Shown here piece by piece: positions 61,191 through 61,475 of a DNA stretch of 61,475 bases (within the stretch, counting starts at the first letter, position 1; every line of letters starts with the position of its first letter). This DNA comes from Chitinophaga filiformis (GTDB lineage Bacteria; Bacteroidota; Bacteroidia; Chitinophagales; Chitinophagaceae): contig NZ_FNBN01000001.1 of the NCBI RefSeq assembly GCF_900102545.1, positions 1-61,475 on the forward strand, read 5' to 3'. Below the pieces are notes generated by a model. The model was not told where the DNA came from. It saw only the letters and a list, made by a program, of their open reading frames with translations, and did no database searches. Made by a program: the position numbers and the translations under genes.

Positions 61191-61475
61191 TGTAGCTGCC
61201 CACAGGCATATGATTATCAGGACGACAAACCATGGAATCCGTGTTATAACAAAACATCAATCGGCTCCGTCAGGTGCCGTGTGTTTGTAGTTGTCCGCGG
61301 GCATATGATTATTGACGACAAACCATGGAATCCGTGTTATAACAAAACATAAATCGGCTCCGTCAGGTGCCGTATGTTCAACTGCCCACAAGCGTATGAT
61401 TTTCAGGACGACAATCCTGGAATCCGTGTTATAACAAAACATCAATCGGCTCCGTCAGGTGCCGTGTGTTTGTAG
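61191..61475. repeat. Three tandem copies of a ~95-bp unit related to the hairpin module
   Basis: Copies start at 61191, 61286 and about 61379, with a fourth beginning at the window end (tgtag). Each contains gcatatgatt, catggaatccgtgttata, aaaacat, then cggctccgtcaggtgccg and gtgtttgtag. Read in reverse, the last parts equal the ctacaaacac linker, the second hairpin and the tail (gttttgttata) of the module at 4.8 kb. The array likely continues past the window. Confidence 0.88.

Noticed and set aside
1..61475. tRNA genes
   Set aside because: No T-arm plus acceptor combination was noticed when reading both strands; a tRNA scan would be needed to exclude them fully.

Overview
The window looks like a chromosomal segment of a Bacteroidota bacterium, most probably of the Chitinophagaceae (Chitinophaga-like). 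The grounds are two pairs of PKD-repeat protein plus PorP/SprF, type IX secretion (T9SS) sorting domains of both types, a PorE-like OmpA protein, a DUF2795 small protein, a mitochondrial-type citrate synthase, TAnnTTTG promoter boxes in front of many genes, and no clear Shine-Dalgarno sequences. This placement is inferred from gene content only. No tRNA, rRNA, CRISPR array, prophage or intact insertion sequence was found. Most genes are housekeeping, in short operons on both strands.

Layout. 1-4.6 kb: outer-membrane barrel protein, deoxynucleoside kinase and trpS (-); gatC, an orphan ABC ATPase and a cobalamin adenosyltransferase (+). 4.6-7.5 kb: hairpin repeat array, lolD-like ATPase, DUF2795 protein, remnant of an ISL3 transposase, fabI. 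7.5-15 kb: recN, a TPR protein, a zinc-ribbon coiled-coil protein with a Nif3-family protein, an M32 carboxypeptidase, and a rhodanese-thioredoxin fusion. 15.2-22.2 kb: a 1623-residue PKD adhesin-like protein with its PorP/SprF partner, a peroxiredoxin, and a minimal protein that is almost only a T9SS sorting domain. 22.3-26.6 kb: rRNA methyltransferase rlmI, grpE-dnaJ, rlmK-like methyltransferase. 26.7-32.6 kb: VWA protein, hpt, a LysM/glucosaminidase protein, an O-methyltransferase, a LOG-family hydrolase. 32.6-33.5 kb: gene-free, with tandem repeats and a 169-bp element bounded by inverted repeats. 33.5-40.3 kb: barrel protein, GlcD-like oxidase, and the second PorP/SprF plus PKD/SBBP pair. 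40.5-49.9 kb: recG, citrate synthase, LptF/G permease, tgt, a glycosyltransferase, rsmG, and an ECF sigma factor with two small downstream proteins. 50-61.5 kb: M1 peptidase, rsmI, purS, pssA, aminopeptidase P, pckA, folD, queE, a PorE-like protein, and a 95-bp tandem repeat running off the end.

How the genes fit together. Three loci belong to T9SS and surface adhesion: two substrate/PorP pairs, a PorE-like cell-envelope anchor and a small type A sorting-domain protein. A second theme is translation and RNA modification (trpS, gatC, rlmI, rlmK, rsmG, rsmI, tgt, queE). The rest is protein folding (grpE, dnaJ), envelope lipids and transport, DNA repair (recN, recG) and central carbon metabolism (gltA, pckA).

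The least explained material is between the genes: a family of paired-hairpin repeats at four loci, a second repeat pair shared by two intergenic regions, and a set of TAnnTTTG boxes only 3-4 nt from the start codon, which suggests leaderless transcripts.
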